Origin: Competibacter_A sp037045685
GTDB lineage: Bacteria > Pseudomonadota > Gammaproteobacteria > Competibacterales > Competibacteraceae
Reading direction: 5' to 3'
Assembly (NCBI GenBank): GCA_037045685.1
Contig: JBAOII010000023.1
Coordinates: 496,001-560,000, forward strand
Length of the DNA stretch: 64,000 nucleotides
Shown here one piece after another: positions 36,954 through 50,062 of the stretch. The notes beneath the pieces are model-generated. The model had not been told where the DNA came from. It did not search any database and worked only from the letters and a program-made list of their open reading frames with translations. The position numbers were made by a program, and so were the translations under genes. Every line of letters starts with the position of its first letter. The stretch's first letter is position 1.

Positions 36954-37600
36954 CAGAAACGGATGCCGCTCGCCATGCGCGCCAGGGCGTTGAGCGTGGC
37001 GGCGGCCAAGCTGCTGCCGCCGCGTCGGCCCAGCAGGGTGATGCAGGGCGTCCGAAATTCGCTCGGCGCGATGTCCCACAGCGCCTGCTTGGATTCGGCG
37101 GCGTTGATGAAGCCGACCGGCATCCCGATGATCAGAGCCGGGCGAGGTGCGCCCTCATCCAGCAGATCCAGCAGCCGGAACAGGGCGGTCGGGGCGTTGC
37201 CGATAGCCACGATGGAACCCGCCAAATGCGCCGGCCACTCCGCCATCGCGGCCATGCTGCGGGTTTCGCCGGTCTGGCGGGCGCGTTCGGCAACCGTGGG
37301 CGCGTTCAGAAAACAATAGACTTGGCCGCTCAGGTATCGCTTGCTGATGCCGTGGCTGACCATCTGAATGTCGCAAAGCACGTCCGCGCTTTTCGCCAGC
37401 GCCGCCAGCCCGGCCTCGACCGCGCCGGGACTGAAATGCAAATCCTGGAGGATGCCGGGATCGCCGGAGGTGTGAACCAGTCGCATCGCGACCTGCTGCT
37501 GGTCGGGGTCGAAGCGGGACAGGTCGGTGATCTGACGAATCTGCGCGAACGACTGGCGTTCGATTTCATCGGGATCGCGGAGGTAGTCGAAACGGGGCAT
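36953..37600 (-). CDS. cobH: precorrin-8X methylmutase
   Basis: A 215-residue CobH/CbiC enzyme that moves the C11 methyl group to C12, giving hydrogenobyrinic acid (or cobyrinic acid). The catalytic histidine is in VAMRLVHTSGDPGI; other conserved parts are SADVLCDIQMVSHGISKR, IVAIGNAPTALFRLLDL, GMPVGFINAAESKQAL and TLLGRRGGSSLAAATLNAL. I chose ATG 37600 (MPRFDYLRDPDEIERQSF), the usual family start; codons further upstream are repeat-derived. cobL overlaps its stop by one base. Confidence 0.93.
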   Translation of the reverse strand: MPRFDYLRDPDEIERQSFAQIRQITDLSRFDPDQQQVAMRLVHTSGDPGILQDLHFSPGAVEAGLAALAKSADVLCDIQMVSHGISKRYLSGQVYCFLNAPTVAERARQTGETRSMAAMAEWPAHLAGSIVAIGNAPTALFRLLDLLDEGAPRPALIIGMPVGFINAAESKQALWDIAPSEFRTPCITLLGRRGGSSLAAATLNALARMASGIRF

Positions 37601-37614
37601 GGCGGCTCCAGTGC

Positions 37615-37690
37615 TTCTCTCGTCCGCTCGGGGAGAGGGGTTGGGGGTCAGGGTGTGCGATTCTCCCCTCGCCCACACCGGGGAGGGGTC
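37615..37690. repeat. CTCTCCC-type short repeats between cbiX and cobH
   Basis: TCTCTCGTCCGCTCGGGGAG followed by AGGGGTTGGGGGTCAGGGTG, then CTCCCCTCGCCCACACCGGG and GAGGGG: two adjacent imperfect hairpins of the same short-repeat family seen at the cobI and cobO starts. Confidence 0.6.
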
Positions 37691-37706
37691 GGCGGTGCGG
37701 GGGGGT

Positions 37707-38600
37707 TTAATGGTCGTGATCGTGGTCGCCATCGTGATGGTGCACGATTTGCGGAGCGCCTCGCCAGTCTTCGCGGCCGACGATGGAGGTCCGGTACGAG
37801 CAGAACTGGCAATTCATGCGCGCCTCGCCGCGTTCGGCCTCGGCCAGCCGTTCCAGAAAGGTTTCGGCCACCAGCGGATGGGCGTTCAGGTAGGGGGCGA
37901 CCACCGCTTGCACTTCGGGATGGCGTTCGCGGTGGGCCGCGACGGTGGCGCGCACCTGCTCCACGAGCCGACCGGCGAACAGCAGATAGGGAAAGACCAC
38001 CAGCCGTCGGAAGCCCAGCCGGTGCGCGCGCTCCAGCGCGTCCGCCATCAGCGGCGCGGCGACGGCGGTATAAGCCGTTTCCGCCCAACCGAAGCCCATG
38101 CCTTCCCACAGCATCCGGGTGATTTTGCAGATGTTGGCATTGGCGTCGGGATCGGAACAGCCGCGCCCGATCACCACCAGCAGCGCGTCGCGCCGGTCGT
38201 AGTCCGGCCCGAACTCGGTTTCGCCGGTCTCGATCCGCTCGCGGGCGACGCGCAACAGGTTCGGGTGGATGCCCAAATCCGCGCCGAACGTGATGCGTAT
38301 CTCCGGGTGTTCGGCCTGGAAGGCGTTCAACATGACCGGGATATCGTTCTTGACATGGCCGGCGGCCATCAACAGCGCCGGTAAAGCGGTCACGCGGCGG
38401 CAACCTTGTCGCCAGAGCGTTGCCAGCGCCTCGGGCACGCTCGGTTCGACCAGTTCCAGAAAACCGGCCCGACAGGCGCGGTCGGGCAGGGCCTGTTGCA
38501 ACCGGTCGGCGAGCGCATGAAATTCGGCGACGCCGGCGGGCAGGCGAGTGCCGTGGCCGATCAGCAGAACGGCGGGCGGGGAAGACGGCGGGAAGGTCAT
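37707..38600 (-). CDS. cbiX: sirohydrochlorin cobaltochelatase-like protein with His-rich tail
   Basis: A 297-residue CbiX-type chelatase expected to insert Co2+ into sirohydrochlorin. The first half has the metal-site motif VLLIGHGTRLPAGVAEF and LPALLMAAGHVKNDIP; the second repeat has VVIGRGCSDPDANANICK and FPYLLFAGRLVEQV. The C-terminus adds a CxxC (MNCQFCSYRTSIVG) and ends in HHHDGDHDHDH, a histidine/aspartate tail suited to metal storage or delivery, as in CbiX-L forms. The start at 38600 (MTFPPSSPPAVLLIGHG) has a weak ribosome site. It is the first gene of the cob operon, divergent from glpR. Confidence 0.85.
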   Translation of the reverse strand: MTFPPSSPPAVLLIGHGTRLPAGVAEFHALADRLQQALPDRACRAGFLELVEPSVPEALATLWRQGCRRVTALPALLMAAGHVKNDIPVMLNAFQAEHPEIRITFGADLGIHPNLLRVARERIETGETEFGPDYDRRDALLVVIGRGCSDPDANANICKITRMLWEGMGFGWAETAYTAVAAPLMADALERAHRLGFRRLVVFPYLLFAGRLVEQVRATVAAHRERHPEVQAVVAPYLNAHPLVAETFLERLAEAERGEARMNCQFCSYRTSIVGREDWRGAPQIVHHHDGDHDHDH

Positions 38601-38744
38601 GGACAGCGTCGGGAGAATGGGTGGTTGATCTATGATTGTACAAAGCGCGGCGGCAATTGTTGAGCTTTTTGCTAAGTCGTTGAATTCCACTGGAGCCGGC
38701 TGCGGCAGCTAATGGGCGACGAGCACGATAACGGCTATGGAACC

Positions 38745-39503
38745 ATGAACCTGAACCCGAGACAGCAAGAAATTCTACAGCGGGCGCGGCAAACCGGATC
38801 GGTGTCGATCGAAGGCTTGGCCGCGCATTTCAACGTCACCCCGCAAACGGTTCGGCGCGACATCAACACCTTGTGCGATCTGAACTTGCTGCGGCGCTTC
38901 CACGGCGGCGCGGGCCTGCCCTCCAGCGTGGAAAATATCGCTTACCCGGCCCGCCAAATCCTGCATCACGACGAAAAGCGCCGGATCGCCCGACTGGTGG
39001 CGCAGCATATCCCCGATCAATCCTCGCTGCTCATCAATATCGGAACCACCACCGAGGAGGTGGCCAAGGCCCTGGCGGATCACGCCGACATGCGGGTGAT
39101 CACCAACAACCTCAACGTCGCCGTTTTGCTGTGCGACAACCCGAGTTTCGAGGTGATCGTCGCGGGCGGGGTCGTGCGCCGCCGGGATCGGGGCGTGATC
39201 GGCGAGGCGACCATCGATTTCATCAAACAGTTCAAGGTCGATTTCGGGATCATCGGCATTTCCGGCATCGACCTGGACGGCACCCTGCTGGATTTCGACT
39301 ACCGGGAGGTGCGGGTGTCTCAGGCCATCATCGCCAATTCTCGCAAGGTGTTGCTGGTGACCGATCACAGCAAGTTCGGGCGTAGCGCCATGGTTCGGCT
39401 CGGCCCGATTTCCGAGGTGGACATGCTGTTCACCGATCGACCCCCGCCCGAGGCCATGGCCGAACTGTTGGCTCAGGCCGAGGTGCAAGTGTTCGTGGCC
39501 TGA
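38745..39503 (+). CDS. glpR: DeoR-family glycerol-3-phosphate regulon repressor
   Basis: A 252-residue DeoR-type regulator. The N-terminal winged helix is NPRQQEILQRARQTGSVSIE and HFNVTPQTVRRDINTL; the C-terminal sugar-phosphate domain has LINIGTTTEEVAKALADH, DFGIIGISGIDLDGTLLDFD and LLVTDHSKFGRSAMVRLG. The ATG at 38745 gives the usual GlpR start MNLNPRQQEIL; an ATG at 38712 adds 11 unrelated residues. It precedes glpK and should repress the locus until glycerol-3-phosphate binds. Confidence 0.9.
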   Translation: MNLNPRQQEILQRARQTGSVSIEGLAAHFNVTPQTVRRDINTLCDLNLLRRFHGGAGLPSSVENIAYPARQILHHDEKRRIARLVAQHIPDQSSLLINIGTTTEEVAKALADHADMRVITNNLNVAVLLCDNPSFEVIVAGGVVRRRDRGVIGEATIDFIKQFKVDFGIIGISGIDLDGTLLDFDYREVRVSQAIIANSRKVLLVTDHSKFGRSAMVRLGPISEVDMLFTDRPPPEAMAELLAQAEVQVFVA

Positions 39504-39511
39504 TCGCCGAA

Positions 39512-39583
39512 TTTTCGTTTTTGTTCGTATTGACTGTTTTTTTTCGTTATTGCACTTTAACTCGAATCTATAGCCGCTATACT
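39512..39583 (+). promoter_or_regulatory. Candidate glpK promoter with repeated TTCGT operator half-sites
   Basis: The AT-rich gap before glpK holds TTTTCGTTT (39512-39520), TTGTTCGTAT (39521-39530) and TTTTCGTTAT (39541-39550), spaced like tandem GlpR half-sites. TTTAAC (39556-39561) and TATACT (39578-39583) with 16 bases between them could be the -35 and -10. Assignment rests on pattern and on glpR being next door. Confidence 0.5.
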
Positions 39584-39642
39584 CAAAAACAAGCTTTCTT
39601 TTGAAAATTTCGAGTCGTGATGAGCGAAAGAGGCAAGCGGCC

Positions 39643-41154
39643 ATGAGCGCAGGTTACATACTCGCCATCGACCAAGGCACCACCGGTTCCACGGTGCTGA
39701 TCTTCGATCATGACGGCCAGATCGAGGGCCGGGCTTACTCCGAATTCACCCAGCATTACCCGAAGCCGGGCTGGGTGGAGCACGATGCCGAGGAAATCTG
39801 GTTGGTGACCGTCAAGGTCATCGCCGAAGCGTTGCGGGCGGCCGACATCCGCGCCAGCGAACTGCGCGCCATCGGCATCACCAACCAGCGCGAAACGGCG
39901 GTGCTGTGGGACCGGGCGACCGGCAAGCCGGTCGCCAAGGCCATCGTCTGGCAGGACCGGCGAACGGCGCGGTTCTGCGACGAGCTGAAGGAGCGGGGGC
40001 TGGAGGAAACGTTCCGCCGCAAGACCGGACTGGTGATCGACCCCTATTTTTCCGGCACCAAGGTCAAGTGGCTGCTGGACCATGTGGAAGGGCTGCGCGC
40101 CCGCGCCGAGCGGGGCGAGATCGCCTTCGGCACCATCGATTCCTGGCTGGTCTGGCGCTTGACCGGCGGCAAGGCCCACGTCACCGACTATTCCAACGCC
40201 TCCCGCACGCTGCTCTACAACATTCGGGAGTTGCGCTGGGACGGGGACATTCTCGAACTGCTGGACATCCCCGGGGCCATCCTGCCGGAGGTCAAGCCAT
40301 CCTCTTTCGTTTACGGCGAAACCGACCCGGAGATGTTCTTCGGCACCCACCGCATTCCGGTGGCGGGCATCGCCGGCGACCAGCAGGCGGCCCTGTTCGG
40401 GCAAGCCTGCCATCAACCCGGTTTGGCCAAGAACACCTACGGCACCGGGTCTTTCGTGCTGATGAACACCGGCAACAAGCTGGTGTTCAGCGAAGAAAAA
40501 CTGTTGACCACCATCGCCTGGGGCATCGGCGACGAGCCGGTCGAGTACGCCCTGGAAGGCGCCATCTTCATCACCGGCGCCGCCGTGCAATGGCTGCGGG
40601 ACGGCTTGCAGATGATCCGGTCGGCGGCGGAAACCGAGGAGTTGGCCCGGTCGGCGCCCCGCAACGACGGCGTCTATTTCGTGCCGGCGCTGGTGGGTCT
40701 GGGGGCGCCGCACTGGGACCCTTACGCGCGGGGCCTGCTGATCGGCATCACCCGCGGCACCACTCAGGGACACATCGCCCGGGCGGTGTTGGAGAGCATC
40801 GGCTATCAGACCCGCGACGTCATCGAGGCGATGCAACGGGATTCCGGGATCACCCTGCAAGAGCTGCGCTGCGATGGCGGCGCCTCGGTCAACGGCGTGT
40901 TGATGCAGTTTCAGGCCGACATTCTCGGCGTGCCGGTGGAGGTGCCCCGGATCGTCGAAACCACCGCGCTGGGGGCCGCCTATCTGGCCGGCCTCGCCAC
41001 CGGTTTTTGGGAAAACCGGGCGGAATTGGCGAAGAAATGGCAGCTCGACAACCGCTATACGCCTCGGCTCGGCGAAATCGAGCGCCAGAAATTGTTCGGG
41101 CGCTGGCACCAGGCCGTCGAACGGGCCAAGGGCTGGGCGCTGGACGAAGAGTAG
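39643..41154 (+). CDS. glpK: glycerol kinase
   Basis: A 503-residue FGGY-family kinase that phosphorylates glycerol with ATP to sn-glycerol-3-phosphate. The N-terminal phosphate loop is ILAIDQGTTGSTVLIFD; glycerol-site residues are in GITNQRETAVLWDR and IDSWLVWRLTGG; the second nucleotide part is PVAGIAGDQQAALFGQAC with KNTYGTGSFVLMN and LRCDGGASVNGVLMQFQAD. The ATG at 39643 is preceded by AGAGGCAAG; upstream codons in frame are not conserved. Glycerol comes from the ABC system downstream; no GlpF is present. Confidence 0.96.
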   Translation: MSAGYILAIDQGTTGSTVLIFDHDGQIEGRAYSEFTQHYPKPGWVEHDAEEIWLVTVKVIAEALRAADIRASELRAIGITNQRETAVLWDRATGKPVAKAIVWQDRRTARFCDELKERGLEETFRRKTGLVIDPYFSGTKVKWLLDHVEGLRARAERGEIAFGTIDSWLVWRLTGGKAHVTDYSNASRTLLYNIRELRWDGDILELLDIPGAILPEVKPSSFVYGETDPEMFFGTHRIPVAGIAGDQQAALFGQACHQPGLAKNTYGTGSFVLMNTGNKLVFSEEKLLTTIAWGIGDEPVEYALEGAIFITGAAVQWLRDGLQMIRSAAETEELARSAPRNDGVYFVPALVGLGAPHWDPYARGLLIGITRGTTQGHIARAVLESIGYQTRDVIEAMQRDSGITLQELRCDGGASVNGVLMQFQADILGVPVEVPRIVETTALGAAYLAGLATGFWENRAELAKKWQLDNRYTPRLGEIERQKLFGRWHQAVERAKGWALDEE

Positions 41155-41235
41155 GCGCTCCCCTCGCGAAACCCGCCGCAGGGATCGCGAAGCCGTGCCG
41201 AGCATCGGTCTCGGATCGCCGCCAAAGGTAATGCA

Positions 41236-42897
41236 ATGAAACTGCGCGAAAGCAATATTCGCAAGCTGGATCAAGGCGTTTACGATGTTCTCATCGTCGG
41301 TGGCGGCATCAACGGCGCGGTGTCGGCCGCCGCGCTGTCCGGCAAGGGCGCGCGGGTGGCGCTGATCGACCAGCGCGATTTCGCCGGCTTCACCAGCCAG
41401 CAATCGTCGAATTTGGCTTGGGGCGGCATCAAATATCTGGAAAGCCACGACTATGGCTTGGTCAGAAAGCTGTGTCTGAGCCGCAACCATCTGATTCGCA
41501 GCTATCCGTCCCGCGTGCGGGAAATCCGCTTTCTATCGACCATCGAAAAGGGCTTTCGCTTTCATCCCTGGTTTCTGTGGGCGGGCACCTGGGTGTACTG
41601 GCTGTTCGGGAACGGCTTCACCCGAATCCCGCGCCTGCTGTTCAAGCCGACCATCCGGCGGGAAGAACCCGCCATCGCCATCGAGAACGCCGCCGGCGGT
41701 TTCGAATACTCCGATGCCTATCTGTGCGACAACGACTCGCGCTTCGTCTTCCAGTTCGTGCGTTCGGCGATGGATCGCGGCTGCATCGCCGCCAACTACG
41801 TCGAATCGCTCGGCGCTCGCCGTGACGGCGATCTCTGGATCGCGCGGGCGCGGGATGTCATCGACGGCAAGGCTTTCGAGATCCGCTCCAAGGTGCTGAT
41901 CAACGCCGCCGGTCCCTTCGTGGACGAGCACAACCGGCGCACCGGCGAGCAGACCGAACACCATCACCTGTTTTCCAAGGGCATCCACCTGATCGTGCCC
42001 CAGATCACGCCCAACCCGCGGATATTGGCGTTTTTCGCCGACGATGGCCGCTTGTTCTTCGTCATTCCGATGGGCGCGCGGACCTGCATCGGCACCACCG
42101 ACAGCCGGGTCGAGAGCCCCTTCACCGAGGTGACGGACGAGGACCGCCGGTTCGTGCTCGACAACATCAACAAGCGGCTGAAGCTGCCACGGCCGCTGAC
42201 CCGCGCCGACATCATCGCCGAACGCTGCGGGGTCCGTCCTCTGGTGGTGAAGGCGAAGGCCGAGGGCAACATCCGGGACTGGATGCAGTTGTCCCGCAAG
42301 CACGAAATCGACGTGAATCGGGGCCGGGCGCACCTCAGCATCTTCGGCGGCAAGCTGACCGATTGCGTCAACGTCGGCGACGAGGTGGCCGGAATCGTGA
42401 GCGAGCTGGGCGTCGATCTGCCGTATCCCCGCTATAAATGGTACGGCGAGCCGCACCCTTCGGTGCTGGAAGAGTATCGGCATCAAGCGCAATTGATGAA
42501 TTTGGACAGCTACACTTTTCCCGGAGCGATGGAGAGCCTCACCAGCCGATTGTGGCGGCGCTACGACGAAAAGGCGCTGCGGCTGCTGGAGGACATCCGG
42601 GAAGATCCCCGCCAAGCCGAGGTGTTGATCGAGGGAACCGAATACCGCCGCTGCGAAATCGCGCTGGCGACGCGCCAGGAAATGATCGTCAAGCTGGAGG
42701 ATTTTCTGCGGCGGCGCTCCAAGATCGCCCTGGTGGTGCGCCGGGAGAACATTCGGACGGCGCCCGGCCTGATGGAAGCCTGCGAGATTCTGTTCGGCGA
42801 GCAGGCTCGGGAAAAGTTCGACGAGTACTTTCAGGACCGGCCGATGGCCCGGCCGGTCGCCGGCGCCGAAGAGGTCGAGCATTTTGAGACGGGCTAG
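41236..42897 (+). CDS. glpD: FAD-dependent glycerol-3-phosphate dehydrogenase (aerobic)
   Basis: A 553-residue membrane-associated flavoprotein that oxidises glycerol-3-phosphate to dihydroxyacetone phosphate and feeds electrons to quinone. The FAD-binding start is DVLIVGGGINGAVSAAALSG; substrate-site pieces are SSNLAWGGIKYLES, INAAGPFVDEH, GTTDSRVESPF and SIFGGKLTDCVNVGDEV. The ATG follows 81 bases after glpK. Length agrees with GlpD/GlpO. The C-terminal 150 residues are a helical cap domain. Confidence 0.94.
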   Translation: MKLRESNIRKLDQGVYDVLIVGGGINGAVSAAALSGKGARVALIDQRDFAGFTSQQSSNLAWGGIKYLESHDYGLVRKLCLSRNHLIRSYPSRVREIRFLSTIEKGFRFHPWFLWAGTWVYWLFGNGFTRIPRLLFKPTIRREEPAIAIENAAGGFEYSDAYLCDNDSRFVFQFVRSAMDRGCIAANYVESLGARRDGDLWIARARDVIDGKAFEIRSKVLINAAGPFVDEHNRRTGEQTEHHHLFSKGIHLIVPQITPNPRILAFFADDGRLFFVIPMGARTCIGTTDSRVESPFTEVTDEDRRFVLDNINKRLKLPRPLTRADIIAERCGVRPLVVKAKAEGNIRDWMQLSRKHEIDVNRGRAHLSIFGGKLTDCVNVGDEVAGIVSELGVDLPYPRYKWYGEPHPSVLEEYRHQAQLMNLDSYTFPGAMESLTSRLWRRYDEKALRLLEDIREDPRQAEVLIEGTEYRRCEIALATRQEMIVKLEDFLRRRSKIALVVRRENIRTAPGLMEACEILFGEQAREKFDEYFQDRPMARPVAGAEEVEHFETG

Positions 42898-42942
42898 CAA
42901 GATAATGAGTGAATTCAATAATAAATCCATTATAGTCGCGCC

Positions 42943-44046
<1,104 letters not shown>

Positions 44047-44047
44047 C

Positions 44048-46051
<2,004 letters not shown>

Positions 46052-46059
<8 letters not shown>

Positions 46060-46864
46060 GCGCCGATCCCTCTGGCGGCCGCTGTTTCTGATCGCCTACC
46101 TGGTCTTCGCGCTGTTGCCCATCTATTGGATGGTCAACATGAGCTTCAAGACCAACCAGGAAATCCTGGCCAGCTTCGCGCTGTTGCCGCAACGCTTCAC
46201 CTGGGCCAACTACGCCACCATTTTCACCGATGCCTCCTGGTACTCGGGCTACATCAACAGCCTGATCTACGTGGCCATCAACATGGTCATTTCGATCGCG
46301 GTGGCGTTGCCGGCGGCCTATGCCTTCTCGCGCTATTCCTTCCTCGGCGACAAGCATGTGTTCTTCTGGCTGCTGACCAACCGGATGACCCCGCCGGCGG
46401 TGTTTCTGCTGCCGTTCTTCCAGCTCTACACCACGCTCGGGCTGATGGACACCCACCTCGCGGTGGCCTTGGCCCATCTGGTGTTCAACGTGCCGCTGGC
46501 GGTGTGGATTCTGGAAGGCTTCATGAGCGGCGTGCCGCGCGAGATCGACGAAACGGCCTACATCGACGGCTACTCGTTCCCGCGCTTTTTCCTCACCATT
46601 TTTCTGCCGTTGATCAAGTCCGGGGTCGGGGTGACAGCCTTCTTCTGCTTCATGTTCAGTTGGGTCGAGCTGCTGCTGGCGCGCACGCTGACCAGCGTGG
46701 ACGCCAAACCCATCGTGGCGGTGATGACCCGCACCGTGTCCGCCTCCGGCATGGATTGGGCGGTGCTGGCGGCGGCGGGCACGCTCACCATCGTGCCGGG
46801 CGCGATCGTGATCTGGTTCGTGCGCCACTACATCGCCAAGGGCTTCGCGATGGGGAGGGTGTGA
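46052..46864 (+). CDS. glpQ: glycerol ABC transporter, permease 2
   Basis: A 270-residue MalG-like permease with six helices and the coupling loop EIDETAYIDGYSFPRFFLTI. The N-terminus has the typical FALLPIYWMVNMSFK. The name follows the ABC-system usage and is not the glycerophosphodiesterase GlpQ. It overlaps both neighbours, glpP and the DUF2160 gene. Confidence 0.92.
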
Positions 46865-47172
46865 TGTTCGCCTGGATGGTCTGGACCACGCCGGTCGCGG
46901 TGTTCTTCTGCTGCATCGCGCTGCTGCTCGCGGGGATGACGGTGTGGGAACTCAAGTCGCCCACCACCACGCGCAAGGGCTTTTTGCCGATCGCCACCAC
47001 CCGGGGCGACCGCCTGTTCATCGGCCTGCTGACGGCCGCTTATATCAACCTCGGCTTCATCGGCTTGGCCGGCAAGCTGGCGGAATGGCTGTCGTTGGAG
47101 CAGGAACCGAGTATCTGGATCAGCTTCGTGGTTTCCATGGCCGTGCTGGCGCTGATCATGCGGCGCGGCTGA
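46864..47172 (+). CDS. DUF2160-type small membrane protein of the glycerol ABC locus
   Basis: A 102-residue protein with three hydrophobic segments (about residues 3-25, 50-70 and 83-99). The loop between the first two is positively charged (KSPTTTRKGFLPIATTRGDR). The ATG shares its A with the glpQ stop. This family regularly lies between glpQ and glpV in glycerol ABC loci, so it is probably an accessory subunit or assembly factor; its function is not established. Confidence 0.82.
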   Translation: MFAWMVWTTPVAVFFCCIALLLAGMTVWELKSPTTTRKGFLPIATTRGDRLFIGLLTAAYINLGFIGLAGKLAEWLSLEQEPSIWISFVVSMAVLALIMRRG

Positions 47173-47267
47173 GCGTTCGGGAATCCGGCCCGGAGCTTCC
47201 CCGGGGCCGTGGCGACCCTTACTACCCGAGGGGAAGCGGATAACATGCATAACCGAGGAGAAGAGCG

Positions 47268-48998
<1,731 letters not shown>

Positions 48999-49085
48999 AG
49001 ATCGGGCATCGAGAACGGTCGGGCGGCCTCGCAAACGGAGCCGTCCGCGTGGCGCAAGCTTTTTGCCAGGATGCCGGCAGAAATG

Positions 49086-49114
49086 AAAAAGGCGCGCTGC
49101 GGCGCGCCTTTTTT
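49086..49114. terminator. Bidirectional terminator between glpV and aqpZ
   Basis: GGCGCGC (49091-49097) pairs with GCGCGCC (49102-49108) around a TGCG loop. An A-run (49086-49090) before and a T-run (49109-49114) after make it work for both converging genes. Confidence 0.9.
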
Positions 49115-49127
49115 GCCGCCAGATCAA

Positions 49128-49844
49128 TCAGTCGTCGTTGGGCGCCAGCCAGCGATAGAAGAAGCCGGCCAAAGCCGCGCCGACGATGGGGGCGACCCAG
49201 AACAGCCACAACTGCTGCAAGGCCCAGCCGCCGACGAAGATCGCCTGGCTGGTGCTGCGCGCCGGGTTGACCGAGGTGTTGGTGACCGGGATGCTGATCA
49301 AATGGATCAGCGTCAGGCACAGGCCGATGGCGATGGGGGCGAAGCCGCCCGGCGCGTTCTTGTGGGTCGAGCCCAGAATGACGATCAGGAACATGAAGGT
49401 CATCACGATTTCGCAGATCAGCGCGGCGTTCATGCCGTATTTGCCGGGCGAGTGATCGTCGAAGCCGTTGGCGGCAAAGCCGCTGGCGACCAGGTCGAAT
49501 CCCGGTTTGCCGGTGGCGATCATATAGATCACGGCCGCGCCGGCCAGACCGCCGAGCACTTGAGCGATGATGTAGGGAACCAGGTCGGACACCGGGAAGC
49601 GGCCGCCGGCCCACAGCCCGACCGAGACGGCGGGGTTGAGATGGCAGCCGGAAACGTGGCCGATGGCGTAGGCCATGGTCAGCACGGTCAAGCCGAAAGC
49701 CAGCGATACGCCGACCAGGGCGATCCCGAGGGGATAGTTGTTGGGGCCCAGGAACACGGCGGCCAACACGGCGCTGCCGCAACCTCCCAACACCAACCAA
49801 AGGGTGCCGACAAATTCGGCGGCGAGTCGATTGATAAGCGGCAT
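49128..49844 (-). CDS. aqpZ: aquaporin Z
   Basis: A 238-residue water channel with six helices and two NPA boxes (CHLNPAVS and SVNPARS). The filter residues fit water-selective AqpZ: the histidine in LTLIHLISIPVTNTSVNPA, the threonine before the second NPA and the arginine after it. The ATG at 49844 follows AGGAGGAAT; upstream in-frame codons are unlikely. It converges on glpV. It should not be read as the glycerol facilitator of the locus. Confidence 0.92.
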   Translation of the reverse strand: MPLINRLAAEFVGTLWLVLGGCGSAVLAAVFLGPNNYPLGIALVGVSLAFGLTVLTMAYAIGHVSGCHLNPAVSVGLWAGGRFPVSDLVPYIIAQVLGGLAGAAVIYMIATGKPGFDLVASGFAANGFDDHSPGKYGMNAALICEIVMTFMFLIVILGSTHKNAPGGFAPIAIGLCLTLIHLISIPVTNTSVNPARSTSQAIFVGGWALQQLWLFWVAPIVGAALAGFFYRWLAPNDD

Positions 49845-50062
49845 GTCGAATATTCCTCCTAAATCGATCAGAATTAATTTAAGGCTTACCGAGAATCTGC
49901 GGGACATGAACGATGCCTTGCCCATTCACCGCTCCATGATGGATGGTATCCTGAATGGACCGGGGTTCACCGAACCCACCCCGGACGGCCCGGAAGCATA
50001 GCAGGCCAGGAAGCTTTTATCCTAACAATAGTTACAATAATGCGTTGATCGGAGATTTTTGA

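Noticed and set aside
49128..49844. Glycerol facilitator (GlpF) as part of the glp locus
   Set aside because: Filter residues and sequence match water-selective AqpZ; the gene is on the other strand, behind a terminator.
49959..49983. GGGGTTC-ACC-GAACCC hairpin before the EF-hand-like gene as a terminator
   Set aside because: No T-run on either strand; left as an unexplained small inverted repeat.
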